Below are positions 43,296 through 51,826 of a stretch of DNA of 64,000 bases, piece by piece. Within the stretch, counting starts at the first letter, position 1. Every line of letters starts with the position of its first letter. A program made the translations under genes and the position numbers. The notes beneath the pieces were generated by a model, which did not search any database, was not told the DNA's origin, and saw only the letters and a program-made list of their open reading frames with translations. The stretch is from Bacilli bacterium (lineage in GTDB: Bacteria > Bacillota_I > Bacilli_A > RF39 > UBA660): positions 1 to 64,000 of the forward strand of contig JAFRHI010000023.1 in the NCBI GenBank assembly GCA_017433415.1. The letters run 5' to 3'.

Positions 43296-43874
43296 TTGGA
43301 TTTAGTTACATATTTGATTGAATATAGTACTGATCTAATTGCTAGTGGGGGAATTATAATTGGATTTTTGTTAGTCTTTTTAGAGTGCTTTATTCCTGCT
43401 TTGCCACTTAGTGCTTTTGTTGTATTAAATGTTAATGCTTTTGGATTTTTTTTTGGAGTATTAATTTCATGGTTAGCTACTTGTTTTGGTAGTTTTCTGT
43501 GTTATTTAATTTTTTCTTATGTTGAAGAAAAGTTCATTAGGAAATGGATAAGTAAAAAAACCAACAAAAAGATAGCTTTAGCAATTAATAAATTTAAAAA
43601 TATTAAATTGACTAAATTGGTTTTTTTAATTACATTACCTTTTACACCTTCTTTTTTAATTAATATTATATGTGGCATTGCAGATGTTTCAAAAGAAAAA
43701 TTTTTAATATCTTTATTAATAGGTAAAGTGTTTACTATTATATTTTGGGGATATATAGGTAAAAGTATTTTAGATAGCTTAACTAATATTTATTCTTTAA
43801 TTTATATTATTATAGCTTTAATAGTTTCATATATTATTTCTAAAATTATTAGTAGAAAAATGAATATTGAGTAG
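43296..43874 (+). CDS. TVP38/TMEM64 (VTT, DedA-like) membrane protein
   Basis: The 192-residue protein has about five or six helices with the VTT pattern: FLLVFLECFIPALPLSAFVVLN, then FGVLISWLATCFGSFLCYL, and later LPFTPSFLINIICGIADVS. The family is linked to lipid scrambling and membrane homeostasis. The start is TTG 43296 behind AAGGTGAT. It is in line with rmuC. Confidence 0.8.
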   Translation: MDLVTYLIEYSTDLIASGGIIIGFLLVFLECFIPALPLSAFVVLNVNAFGFFFGVLISWLATCFGSFLCYLIFSYVEEKFIRKWISKKTNKKIALAINKFKNIKLTKLVFLITLPFTPSFLINIICGIADVSKEKFLISLLIGKVFTIIFWGYIGKSILDSLTNIYSLIYIIIALIVSYIISKIISRKMNIE

Positions 43875-43883
43875 AGGTGAATT

Positions 43884-44978
43884 ATGGAAATTGTAGATAT
43901 TGTTATTATTGCTTTGTTGGTTGTTTTAATTGTTTTAGTAATTATTTCATTGATAAAACGTGTTAATGAAGTTCATATTACAGAGCGATTAGGGAAATTG
44001 GAACTTAGTTTGATGAAGGAAATGGGTGATTTTAAAAATGATTTAAATAGAAATTTAAATTCTGATTTTAATAAACTCAATGAACAAGTAGAGAAAAGAT
44101 TACTCGCAATTAATGAGAAAGTTAATGAAAGACTTGATCAAAACTTTGAAAAGACTAATAAGACATTTATGAATGTAATTGAAAGATTGTCTAAAATAGA
44201 TGAGGCCCAGAAAAAAATAGAGAACTTGTCTACTGATATTGTTAGTTTGCAGAGTATTTTGACAGATAAAAAGACTAGAGGTATATTTGGAGAAGTTAGT
44301 TTATATCATATTCTTTCAAGTGTTTTTGGAGATAAAAATGATGATATTTATCGATTGCAATATACTTTATCGACAGGTGTAATTGCTGATTCAGTTTTAT
44401 TTGCACCGGAACCATTAGGTACGATATGTATTGATTCTAAATTTCCTTTGGAACATTATCAAATGATGGTTGATAAAAAACTTTCTAAGGAAGTTAGGAT
44501 TAGTCAAGAGAAGTTATTTAAGCAGGATATGAAGAAGCATATAGATGCAATTAGTAGTAAATATATTATTCAAGGTGAGACAACAGATCAGGCAATTTTG
44601 TTTTTACCAGCTGAAGCAATTTTTGCGGAAGTAAATGCTTATTTCCCTGATTTGATTGATTATGCTTATAAAAAAAGAGTTTGGATTACTAGTCCAACTA
44701 CTTTAATTTCAACTCTTACAGTGATTGAGATGATTATTAAAAATATTGAAAGGGATAAATATACATCTATTATTCACGAGGAGCTTAATAAATTAGGTCT
44801 TGAATTTGCTAGATATAAAGAGCGCTGGGATAAATTGTCACGTAGTATTCAAAGTGTTAATAAAGATGTTGAAAATGTATCTATAACTACAGAAAAAATT
44901 AGTAAGAAGTTTGAAAGTATTAACAGAGTTGATGTTAATAAATTAGTTTCTGATGCTTCAATAAAAGAACTTGAATAG
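43884..44978 (+). CDS. rmuC: DNA recombination protein RmuC homologue
   Basis: The 364-residue protein has an N-terminal helix (about 4-24), a coiled-coil region (about 35-125) and an RmuC domain with TRGIFGEVSLYHILSSVFGD, CIDSKFPLEHYQ, ILFLPAEAIFAEVNAYFPDL and VWITSPTTLISTL. RmuC limits recombination at inverted repeats in E. coli and may act as a nuclease. ATG 43884 behind AGAGGTG. Confidence 0.9.
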   Translation: MEIVDIVIIALLVVLIVLVIISLIKRVNEVHITERLGKLELSLMKEMGDFKNDLNRNLNSDFNKLNEQVEKRLLAINEKVNERLDQNFEKTNKTFMNVIERLSKIDEAQKKIENLSTDIVSLQSILTDKKTRGIFGEVSLYHILSSVFGDKNDDIYRLQYTLSTGVIADSVLFAPEPLGTICIDSKFPLEHYQMMVDKKLSKEVRISQEKLFKQDMKKHIDAISSKYIIQGETTDQAILFLPAEAIFAEVNAYFPDLIDYAYKKRVWITSPTTLISTLTVIEMIIKNIERDKYTSIIHEELNKLGLEFARYKERWDKLSRSIQSVNKDVENVSITTEKISKKFESINRVDVNKLVSDASIKELE

Positions 44979-44990
44979 TTCTTTTTTTTT
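44964..44990 (+). terminator. Terminator of rmuC
   Basis: AAAGAAC (44964-44970) pairs with GTTCTTT (44978-44984) across the stop codon, then T9. Confidence 0.8.
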
Positions 44991-45012
44991 GCGTTTCGTA
45001 GTATTAATTAAT

Positions 45013-45213
45013 ATGATAAAAAAAATACTTTTATATGTTGTTAGTTATATACTTACAGTTAGTGGATTAGTATTTATAATTATTTACATAAATTTGTTTT
45101 CTTTTGGGTATAATATTTTTGAATATTTGAAATTTATTTTTACTAATTTTGAATCATTAATGTTTTTTGTTGGCTTAATATTATTTATATATTTATTGAA
45201 AAGGGGGTATTAA
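45013..45213 (+). CDS. Small two-helix membrane protein
   Basis: The 66-residue protein has two hydrophobic segments (about 5-27 and 45-63). I chose ATG 45013; the in-frame TTG at 44971 lies inside the rmuC stop/terminator hairpin. No clear ribosome site is seen for 45013, so the call is tentative. It ends next to the DUF3603-like gene. Confidence 0.4.
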   Translation: MIKKILLYVVSYILTVSGLVFIIIYINLFSFGYNIFEYLKFIFTNFESLMFFVGLILFIYLLKRGY

Positions 45214-45831
45214 ATGTATATATATGATTTGGTTCTTAACTTTTCTGATATAGATAGTTGTTTTGATTTTTTTGAATGGGATAAAGAAGATAAGTTGGTT
45301 TATGTTGATAAAATATTAGCTTTTAAGGTTAATAGTAAAATGATAGATGATATTATTAATTATAGAATTATAGTAAGTAATAGTTTTTTAGATACTATAT
45401 TAAATACTACGACTACTAATTTGGGAAAGATTAAATATAGTTGTTTATTAGGTGATAATAATAAGGTGTTTGCTTTGGAGTTTTCTTCTTCTGGGGAAGT
45501 TGTTAAAAGAAGTAGTTTACTATTGGATGAGGAGGAAATTGTTATAGATGAAATAACTAGTTTGGATATTTATGATATTAGTTATTCTTTGTTAGATAAA
45601 AATGCTTTGGAGTTTTTAACTCGTAGTGAGAAAGTAGTTAGGAATTATTTATTAGCTGAGATTAATAATTTGTATGAAAGTAAAAGTTATGATGAAATTA
45701 GTTATTTATATTTTGAAATATTTAATAGTAAAACTAATATTCAAGTTATGTATAATACTTTAATTGATGGGATAACTAATCATTTTAATGATGATTATTT
45801 AAGGATATATGAAATTGTTATGATGGTATAA
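45214..45831 (+). CDS. DUF3603-like hypothetical protein
   Basis: The 205-residue cytosolic protein begins MYIYDLVLNF and has FFEWDKEDKLVYVDKI and CLLGDNNKVFALEFSSSGE, the opening and middle motifs seen in DUF3603 proteins of Bacilli. The function of that family is unknown. AAAAGGGGG precedes ATG 45214, and the gene abuts the preceding stop codon. Confidence 0.6.
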   Translation: MYIYDLVLNFSDIDSCFDFFEWDKEDKLVYVDKILAFKVNSKMIDDIINYRIIVSNSFLDTILNTTTTNLGKIKYSCLLGDNNKVFALEFSSSGEVVKRSSLLLDEEEIVIDEITSLDIYDISYSLLDKNALEFLTRSEKVVRNYLLAEINNLYESKSYDEISYLYFEIFNSKTNIQVMYNTLIDGITNHFNDDYLRIYEIVMMV

Positions 45832-45876
45832 AAAAGAGAGTTAATAGTCTATTTTCATAGCTTTTTTAACTCTCTT
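45826..45876 (-). terminator. Terminator of trpS, formed partly by its last codons
   Basis: On the minus strand AAGAGAGTTAA (complement of 45866-45876) pairs with TTAACTCTCTT (complement of 45834-45844), followed by T5. It also ends plus-strand transcripts weakly. Confidence 0.7.
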
Positions 45877-46845
45877 CATTGTTTCTTCAGCTTTTTCTTT
45901 GGCTTTCTTAGTTCCTTCAGTTAGGATTTGTTCTACTAATTCGGGATTATCTTCATATGTTTTTCTTCGCTCTTGAATTGGTTTTAAGAAATTGTTCATG
46001 GCTTCAATTAATTCTTTTTTACAATTAACACAACCGCGTTCGCCTTTTTTACATTCACTACAAATTGTTTTTATTTTGTTTTCTTCATTAACTAATTTAT
46101 GGTAGTAAAAAACCATACAAATATCAGGATTAGCAGGATCATCTTTTCTTATTTTGTTTGGATCTGTTAAAGCATTCATAATTTTTTGTTTAATAGTTTC
46201 TTCATCATCTACTAAATAAATAGCATTACCTAAGCTTTTACCCATTTTTTCATTACCATCTAAACCTTTTATACGTGGAGTAGTACTTAATAATTGCTCT
46301 GGTTCTGTTAGCGTTTCTCCATAAATACTATTAAATTTTCTGACTATTTCACGACATTGTTCAAGTAATGGTAGTTGATCATCTCCAACTGGGACAACTT
46401 CACCATCAAAACAAGTTATATCAGCGGCTTGAGATACAGGGTATCCTAAAAAACCATAAGTTATTGATTCACCATTATTACCAAACAATTCTTTCTTTTG
46501 CATTATTTCTGATTTAACGGTAGGATTTCTTTGTAATCTTGATACTGTTACTAGATTAGAAAGAAAGACGGTTAGTTCAGCTATTTCTGGTATTTTTGAT
46601 TGAATAAAGAAATGAACTTTATTTGGATCAATTCCAATTGCGATTAAGTCTTTAGTAATTTCATAGACATTAGTTCTTACTTTTTCTGGGTTGTTAAAAT
46701 TATCTGTTAGGGCTTGAACATCAGCTATTTCTAAATAAAAGTCGTAATCATTTTGAATGTTGCACCAAGTCTTACCAGCACCAAAATAATGGCCTAAGTG
46801 TAAGTTGCCTGTTGGTCTAAGACCAGTAAGAATAGTTTTTTTCAT
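45841..46845 (-). CDS. trpS: Tryptophan-tRNA ligase
   Basis: The 334-residue class I synthetase has the HIGH-type motif HLGHYFGAG near residue 17, GYPVSQAADI, VGDDQLPLLEQCREI and the KMSKS-type loop EKMGKSLG. A zinc-finger-like set (CSECKKGERGCVNCKKE) lies in the C-terminal part, as in many bacterial TrpRS. No T-box leader fits in the 64 bases upstream. AAGGAGTGAT precedes ATG. Confidence 0.96.
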   Translation of the reverse strand: MKKTILTGLRPTGNLHLGHYFGAGKTWCNIQNDYDFYLEIADVQALTDNFNNPEKVRTNVYEITKDLIAIGIDPNKVHFFIQSKIPEIAELTVFLSNLVTVSRLQRNPTVKSEIMQKKELFGNNGESITYGFLGYPVSQAADITCFDGEVVPVGDDQLPLLEQCREIVRKFNSIYGETLTEPEQLLSTTPRIKGLDGNEKMGKSLGNAIYLVDDEETIKQKIMNALTDPNKIRKDDPANPDICMVFYYHKLVNEENKIKTICSECKKGERGCVNCKKELIEAMNNFLKPIQERRKTYEDNPELVEQILTEGTKKAKEKAEETMKRVKKAMKIDY

Positions 46846-46884
46846 TAATAATCACTCCTTCTATATTTATTTTATCATAATATA

Positions 46885-46911
46885 AAATAAAAAGGAAACG
46901 AATGTTTCCTT
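46885..46911 (-). terminator. Terminator of the 46910-47539 gene
   Basis: AAGGAAAC/GTTTCCTT hairpin around a 4-base loop (46892-46911), T tract on the minus-strand side. Confidence 0.8.
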
Positions 46912-47539
46912 ATTTGCATGATACAGCCATTTTTAGTTGGCTTCTAGTAATTGTTCCTGAGCTCTTATTACCATTTATTTTTGTATATTTACATTGTGCA
47001 TTAGCTGTTTCTCTAGTTTGACATACCGTTATGTAATATAGATCTTTTCTATTACCATTTAAATAGCATCTTTCTCCATAAATCTTATCAGGATAGGAAT
47101 AGTCATTATCCTGAACTGGATTATTATAATGATTTCCATTTGGATTATATGGTTCTTCAGATTCAATAATTGATTGATTACTGGTATTTTTTTCAGTTAT
47201 TGTTACTGGCTCTGGATCATTATTAGGAAGTACTATTACATTGTTTTCAACAATTGCTTTTTTAGTTGGTACAGGAACATTTTCTACAACAGGTTCTTCT
47301 TTAACTTCTTCCTGGACAGGTTCTTTTTCTACAACAGGTTCTTCCTTAACTTCTTCTTTTTCTTTGGTACTTTTTTCTTCATCTGTTAATTTTATTTTTT
47401 CTTTTGATCTGACATTTACTACTTGATTTTTATTTAAAGTATTAGTTTTTGTTTTAGGTCTTCCAAATAATTTTACTAGTCCAATAATACACAATAATAC
47501 AATTATCGCTATTAAGAGAAATCTTAAAATTCTTTTCAT
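46910..47539 (-). CDS. Membrane-anchored protein with Glu/Pro/Val repeats
   Basis: The 209-residue protein has a basic start and one helix (about 6-26). A Lys/Glu/Pro/Val-rich stalk contains two near-perfect 15-residue repeats beginning EEVKEEPVVE, and a C-terminal domain of about 60 residues has three cysteines (GERCYLNGN, TVCQTRE, QCKYTKI, last C near the end). The C-terminal part resembles the small domain at the end of the giant prepilin (residues ~720-770, with FLCDSS..., CYYTKLNG). Surface stalk protein of unknown function. Confidence 0.55.
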   Translation of the reverse strand: MKRILRFLLIAIIVLLCIIGLVKLFGRPKTKTNTLNKNQVVNVRSKEKIKLTDEEKSTKEKEEVKEEPVVEKEPVQEEVKEEPVVENVPVPTKKAIVENNVIVLPNNDPEPVTITEKNTSNQSIIESEEPYNPNGNHYNNPVQDNDYSYPDKIYGERCYLNGNRKDLYYITVCQTRETANAQCKYTKINGNKSSGTITRSQLKMAVSCK

Positions 47540-47602
47540 CTAATCACCCCTTGATTTGTTAGGCTATATTATACCATTTTTTTGGAATTTGTAAAGAAAA
47601 AC

Positions 47603-48220
47603 TTATAATTTTAGCATTCCTTTTAATAAAGAAAATATACCATCGGGATATTTGAGAAATAAAAAGCCAAAGGCTAAACCACAGATAGCACCTATTAAAT
47701 GACCATCATGATATATTTTTTTATTTCCTTCTAAGATCTTCTTTTTTATTTCAGTAATAACGTAAAAAGTACAAATTAGTAGTACAGTAATGGGAATTTT
47801 TCCTTCACTAATATTTGAAAAAGAACTTAGAACAATTAACATATAGACATTACCGCTAGCACCAGTTATTATGTAATCATCAAAAATTATATTGTATAAG
47901 GCAATTATAAATGAAGTAATTAGTAGCATTACTAGTAAATTAATACTACCATATTTTTCTTCTATCATAGGTCCGATTAGTAGGATATATAAAAAGTTAC
48001 TTATTAGGTGATCTAAATCTTTATGACCAATACTGTGAGTAAACATTCTAATGTAAGTTAGTGGATTAAAAGGAGAAGATCGATAACTCGTAAAAAGTAG
48101 TTTGTTTGATAATCCTCTAGTGATAATGTTTAAAAACCATGCACCTAGTGAAATAAGTAAATAACTTATAATTACTGTTGAATTATAATCAAATTGAATA
48201 TTATTAAAACTTAAACTCAT
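47603..48220 (-). CDS. Rhomboid-like intramembrane protease
   Basis: The 205-residue membrane protein has the rhomboid order: FTHSIGHKDLDHLISNFLYIL, then TGASGNVYML with the nucleophile Ser, then HDGHLIGAICG with the catalytic His. It is shorter than the rhomboid at 4418-5569 and lacks the soluble extension. Active-site residues are intact. Confidence 0.82.
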   Translation of the reverse strand: MSLSFNNIQFDYNSTVIISYLLISLGAWFLNIITRGLSNKLLFTSYRSSPFNPLTYIRMFTHSIGHKDLDHLISNFLYILLIGPMIEEKYGSINLLVMLLITSFIIALYNIIFDDYIITGASGNVYMLIVLSSFSNISEGKIPITVLLICTFYVITEIKKKILEGNKKIYHDGHLIGAICGLAFGFLFLKYPDGIFSLLKGMLKL

Positions 48221-48290
48221 ATTTATACCTTCTTATGATAATTATACTATATATTTTTAATTATGCATATTATTAATAGGAGGAGATAAT

Positions 48291-48692
48291 ATGGAATTTA
48301 CAAGTTTTGAAGAATTTAAAAATAATGATATTTATGAAGATTTTATGAATAGTAATCCTGCTTTAGGGTATTTAAAGATTCAAATAGTAGGTGCAAGTGG
48401 AGCAATTCCTATTAAGGATGCTTTAGTAACTATTTATAAAGATATTGGAGAAGAGAATGTTGTTTTCTTTGAGGGTAGAACTAATGATAGTGGAATAATT
48501 GAAAATATAGTTTTACCGGCACCTAGAAGAGATATTAATATGGATACTCCTACTGTTTCTTTATATGGTTTAAATATTACTCATCCTAATTATTTGCCGA
48601 TAGAAAGATATTCTTTTGGTATTATTTCAGGAATAAAAGATATTGAATATATTGAAATGAGTCCCATGGTTGATATTGAAACTAATAAATAA
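48291..48692 (+). CDS. Carboxypeptidase regulatory-like domain protein
   Basis: The 133-residue protein resembles the transthyretin-like domain used in several Firmicutes wall and spore proteins: GYLKIQIVGASGAIPIKDALVTIYK, GRTNDSGIIENIVLPAP and LNITHPNYLPIERYSFGI. No signal peptide is visible. AGGAGGAGAT precedes ATG. Function unknown. Confidence 0.6.
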   Translation: MEFTSFEEFKNNDIYEDFMNSNPALGYLKIQIVGASGAIPIKDALVTIYKDIGEENVVFFEGRTNDSGIIENIVLPAPRRDINMDTPTVSLYGLNITHPNYLPIERYSFGIISGIKDIEYIEMSPMVDIETNK

Positions 48693-48745
48693 TACTGGTA
48701 TTTATTTTACTTTATTGTTAAAATTAAAATATAAGGAAGGTAGTC

Positions 48746-49756
48746 ATGGATATAGTTTCTAAAATAAAAATAGCTATAAAAAAGAATAGAGAAAATGTAC
48801 TTTTAGATTTATACTTAAAGAATTATGATGCTAGTAATTTTTACTTTGCTTTAGTGTTTAATAAAAAAATAAATAAGTTTAAAGTATTATATGTTCCTAT
48901 AGATGCTATTTCAAGTGGAGAGAATGTATCAGGATATTTTTGTTATCAGTTTATTTTTATGGATGAGGTTAACTATTTAGTTAATAGATTATTAAAGAGT
49001 GAAACTAATATTAGTGAAGTTGTTGATAATAGGAGTAAACTTTTAGATAGTTATTATGTAGAAATAAATACTTTTGTATCAGATAAAAAACATAAATATA
49101 TGTTTAGTCAGTATATTGATAAAGAATACATATTCTTGTTTGATATAATATCTATTTTATTTGGCTATTTACCAAATATAGTTAGTGAACTTTGTGGAAA
49201 ACTATTAGTGGATTTTAATGAGAAGAATGATAATTATAAATACACATATTCTTTGAATTTAAATTTATATGATAGTGATTTAAGCTTGTTATTTAATAAA
49301 ATTGAATATAAATATGATTATGATGATATTTTGTTTTTAGAAGAATTTGATAATAAGTATTATGGTTATATTAATAATAATATTATTATTGTGGAATATA
49401 TTAGGGGTAGATCAATACTTAATATTTGTTGTGATGATTTAGAATTTTATAGTGATGAGATATATATAATATTAATGGCAATTAAAAATAAAAAGTGGAA
49501 AAACTTTTATCATTTAGAAATAATTAAGGGTAATGATTATTTAAATATTGGTGAATATCTTTGTTACGGGGTAAGTAATAATAGTTTTAAAATTATTAGT
49601 AGGAAAACTAATAAAATTAGTTTTAGTTTAATAGATGATGAAGTTATTAGAATTAATTATGATAATGAACTAAAGATTAAAATTAAGAAATATTTAGAAA
49701 AAAGATATGATAAAGATAGGGTTATAGAATTACTTAGATTTTTAAAAAAAGAGTAA
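48746..49756 (+). CDS. Hypothetical protein
   Basis: The 336-residue protein is not recognised. It is Tyr/Asn/Ile-rich, mostly beta-like, and lacks a signal peptide; a weak hydrophobic stretch (YIFLFDIISILFGYL) lies near residue 130. AAGGAAGG precedes ATG. It ends at an AT-only terminator just before the htpG operator. Confidence 0.5.
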   Translation: MDIVSKIKIAIKKNRENVLLDLYLKNYDASNFYFALVFNKKINKFKVLYVPIDAISSGENVSGYFCYQFIFMDEVNYLVNRLLKSETNISEVVDNRSKLLDSYYVEINTFVSDKKHKYMFSQYIDKEYIFLFDIISILFGYLPNIVSELCGKLLVDFNEKNDNYKYTYSLNLNLYDSDLSLLFNKIEYKYDYDDILFLEEFDNKYYGYINNNIIIVEYIRGRSILNICCDDLEFYSDEIYIILMAIKNKKWKNFYHLEIIKGNDYLNIGEYLCYGVSNNSFKIISRKTNKISFSLIDDEVIRINYDNELKIKIKKYLEKRYDKDRVIELLRFLKKE

Positions 49757-49769
49757 TTCTTTTTTTTTG
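49745..49769 (+). terminator. AT-only terminator before htpG
   Basis: AAAAAAAGA pairs with TCTTTTTTT around GTAAT, overlapping the stop codon of the upstream gene. Its weak pairing makes it moderately confident. Confidence 0.5.
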
Positions 49770-49793
49770 GCACTCGATATTGACAACTGCTAA
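49767..49793 (+). promoter_or_regulatory. CIRCE-like HrcA operator upstream of htpG
   Basis: TTGGCACTC (49767-49775), nine bases, AACTGCTAA (49785-49793). Against the consensus TTAGCACTC-N9-GAGTGCTAA this is 8/9 and 7/9, with correct spacing. It overlaps the -35 box of the htpG promoter, the position expected for repression by HrcA. HrcA itself is not in this window. Confidence 0.75.
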
Positions 49794-49808
49794 AAAAGAT
49801 GCTATAAG
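49780..49808 (+). promoter_or_regulatory. Promoter of htpG
   Basis: TTGACA (49780-49785), 17-base spacer, TATAAG (49803-49808). Confidence 0.75.
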
Positions 49809-49830
49809 ATAAGTGTTAGGAGATGAATTT

Positions 49831-51711
49831 ATGGCAAAGAAAGAATTTAAATCTGAATCAAAAAGATTACTTGATTTAATGATTAATTCAATTTATACAA
49901 ATAAAGATATATTTTTAAGGGAGTTAATTAGTAATGCTAGTGATGCATTAGATAAACTATATTATCGTAGTCTTACTGATAAAAAAATTAAAGTTAAGAA
50001 AGATAAGTTAGAGATTAATATTAGTTTTGATAAAGAAAGTCGAATTTTAACTATTAGTGATAATGGTTGTGGTATGACTAAGGAAGAATTAGAAACTAAT
50101 TTAGGAACAATAGCGAAGAGTGGAACTCTTGCTTTTAAAGAGAATATGACTAAGGATGAAAAAGCTTCAATTATAGGACAATTTGGAGTTGGTTTTTATT
50201 CTTCATTTATGGTAAGTGATAAAATAAGTGTTTTATCTCGTAGTGTTGACTCTGATGAAGCTTATCTTTGGGAGAGTAAGGGAGTAGATGGTTATACTGT
50301 AAAAAAGGCAGAAAAAGATTCTATTGGTACAGAAATTACTCTAAGTATTAAAGATGATGATGAAGAGTTTAACTATTCAAAATATTTAGATGAATATGAA
50401 TTAAAGCAATTAGTTAAGAAATATTCTGATTATATTAGTTTCCCTATTAAGATGGAATGTATGCATCATCATTTAGTTGATGAAAAAGAAAAAAAATATG
50501 AAGATCATAAAGAAGTAGAGACATTAAATAGCATGGTTCCAATTTGGAAGAAGAGTAAGAATGAAGTTACTGATGAAGATTATGATAATTTCTATATGGA
50601 TAAGTTTAGTGATTATGATAAACCATTAAAAGTAATATCTTCTTCTGTTGAGGGAATGACTTCTTATAAAGCATTACTTTTTATACCTAGTCATGCTCCA
50701 TATGATTACTATACTCAAGAATATGAAAAAGGTCTTGCACTATATTCTAATGGGGTAATGATAATGGAAAAATGTAGTGATTTATTACCTGATTATTTTA
50801 GTTTTGTAAAAGGAATAGTTGATACAGAAGATTTATCTTTAAATATTTCACGAGAGTTACTTCAAGAATCTCAAAGTTTAAAGTTGATTGCGAAAAATAT
50901 TGAAAGTAAAATACGTAAAGAACTTGAAAAGATGTTAAAGGATGATAGGGATAATTATATTTCTTTCTTTAAAACATTTGGTGTTCAGTTAAAGTATGGG
51001 GTTTATAATAACTTTGCTCAAGATAAAGATAAATTAAAAGACTTAGTAATGTTTTATTCTGCTAAACATGAAAAACTTATTACTTTAAATGAATATGTTA
51101 GTGAAATGAGGGATGATCAAGAAGCAATTTACTATGCATCTGGTTCATCTGTTGAAAAAATAAAAGCTTTACCACAAGTTGAACAAGTAAGAGATAAAGA
51201 GTTTGATATTTTATATTTAACAGATTATGTAGATGAATTTTGTATTACAGCTCTACAAGAATATGAAAAGAAAAAGTTTGTTAATGTTAGTGATGGCAAT
51301 TTAGATTTAGAATCTGAAGAGGAGAAGGAAGCTAATAAGAAAGTAAATGAAGATAACTCAGATTTACTTAAGGCAATGAGTGAAGAAATAAAAGAAGTTA
51401 GTGAAGTTAAATTTAGTAATAAATTAAAAACTCATCCAGTATGTTTAACAACTAAAGGAGATGTCTCTATTGAGATGCAGAAAGTATTTGATGCTATGCC
51501 TAATGATATGGGTATTAAGGCTGAGACTGTTTTAGAGATTAATGAAAAACATCCTATTGCTGATAAGTTAAAGAAATTATATAAAAAAGATAAAGATGAA
51601 TTTATTAAGTATACTAAGATATTATATAGTGAAGCTAGGATTATTGCTGGTCTTCCTATTGATAATCCAACTGAAATTAGTAAATTAATCTGTGATGTTA
51701 TTTCTAAATAA
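49831..51711 (+). CDS. htpG: Molecular chaperone HtpG (Hsp90)
   Basis: The 626-residue Hsp90 has an N-terminal GHKL ATPase with ELISNASDALDKLYYRSL, DNGCGMTKEEL and GQFGVGFYSSF, a middle domain with LPDYFSFVKGIVDTEDLSLNISRE and a C-terminal dimerisation domain. Length is normal. ATG 49831 behind TTAGGAGATG is chosen over the in-frame start at 49813. Its CIRCE-like operator implies heat induction. Confidence 0.96.
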   Translation: MAKKEFKSESKRLLDLMINSIYTNKDIFLRELISNASDALDKLYYRSLTDKKIKVKKDKLEINISFDKESRILTISDNGCGMTKEELETNLGTIAKSGTLAFKENMTKDEKASIIGQFGVGFYSSFMVSDKISVLSRSVDSDEAYLWESKGVDGYTVKKAEKDSIGTEITLSIKDDDEEFNYSKYLDEYELKQLVKKYSDYISFPIKMECMHHHLVDEKEKKYEDHKEVETLNSMVPIWKKSKNEVTDEDYDNFYMDKFSDYDKPLKVISSSVEGMTSYKALLFIPSHAPYDYYTQEYEKGLALYSNGVMIMEKCSDLLPDYFSFVKGIVDTEDLSLNISRELLQESQSLKLIAKNIESKIRKELEKMLKDDRDNYISFFKTFGVQLKYGVYNNFAQDKDKLKDLVMFYSAKHEKLITLNEYVSEMRDDQEAIYYASGSSVEKIKALPQVEQVRDKEFDILYLTDYVDEFCITALQEYEKKKFVNVSDGNLDLESEEEKEANKKVNEDNSDLLKAMSEEIKEVSEVKFSNKLKTHPVCLTTKGDVSIEMQKVFDAMPNDMGIKAETVLEINEKHPIADKLKKLYKKDKDEFIKYTKILYSEARIIAGLPIDNPTEISKLICDVISK

Positions 51712-51738
51712 AAAATAGACTTTACAGTCTATTTTTTT
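51712..51738 (+). terminator. Terminator of htpG
   Basis: AAAAATAGACT pairs with AGTCTATTTTT around a 4-base loop, followed by further T. Confidence 0.85.
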
Positions 51739-51826
51739 ATTGTAAAGCAAAATATTATATTTTAGTGGATTTTCTTTATTGTAATTAATATATTTTTATG
51801 CTATTTTATATATAGTAGGTGATGAT

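Noticed and set aside
46846-46909. T-box riboswitch upstream of trpS
   Set aside because: Only 64 bases separate trpS from the neighbouring gene, which is too short, and no T-box sequence is present.
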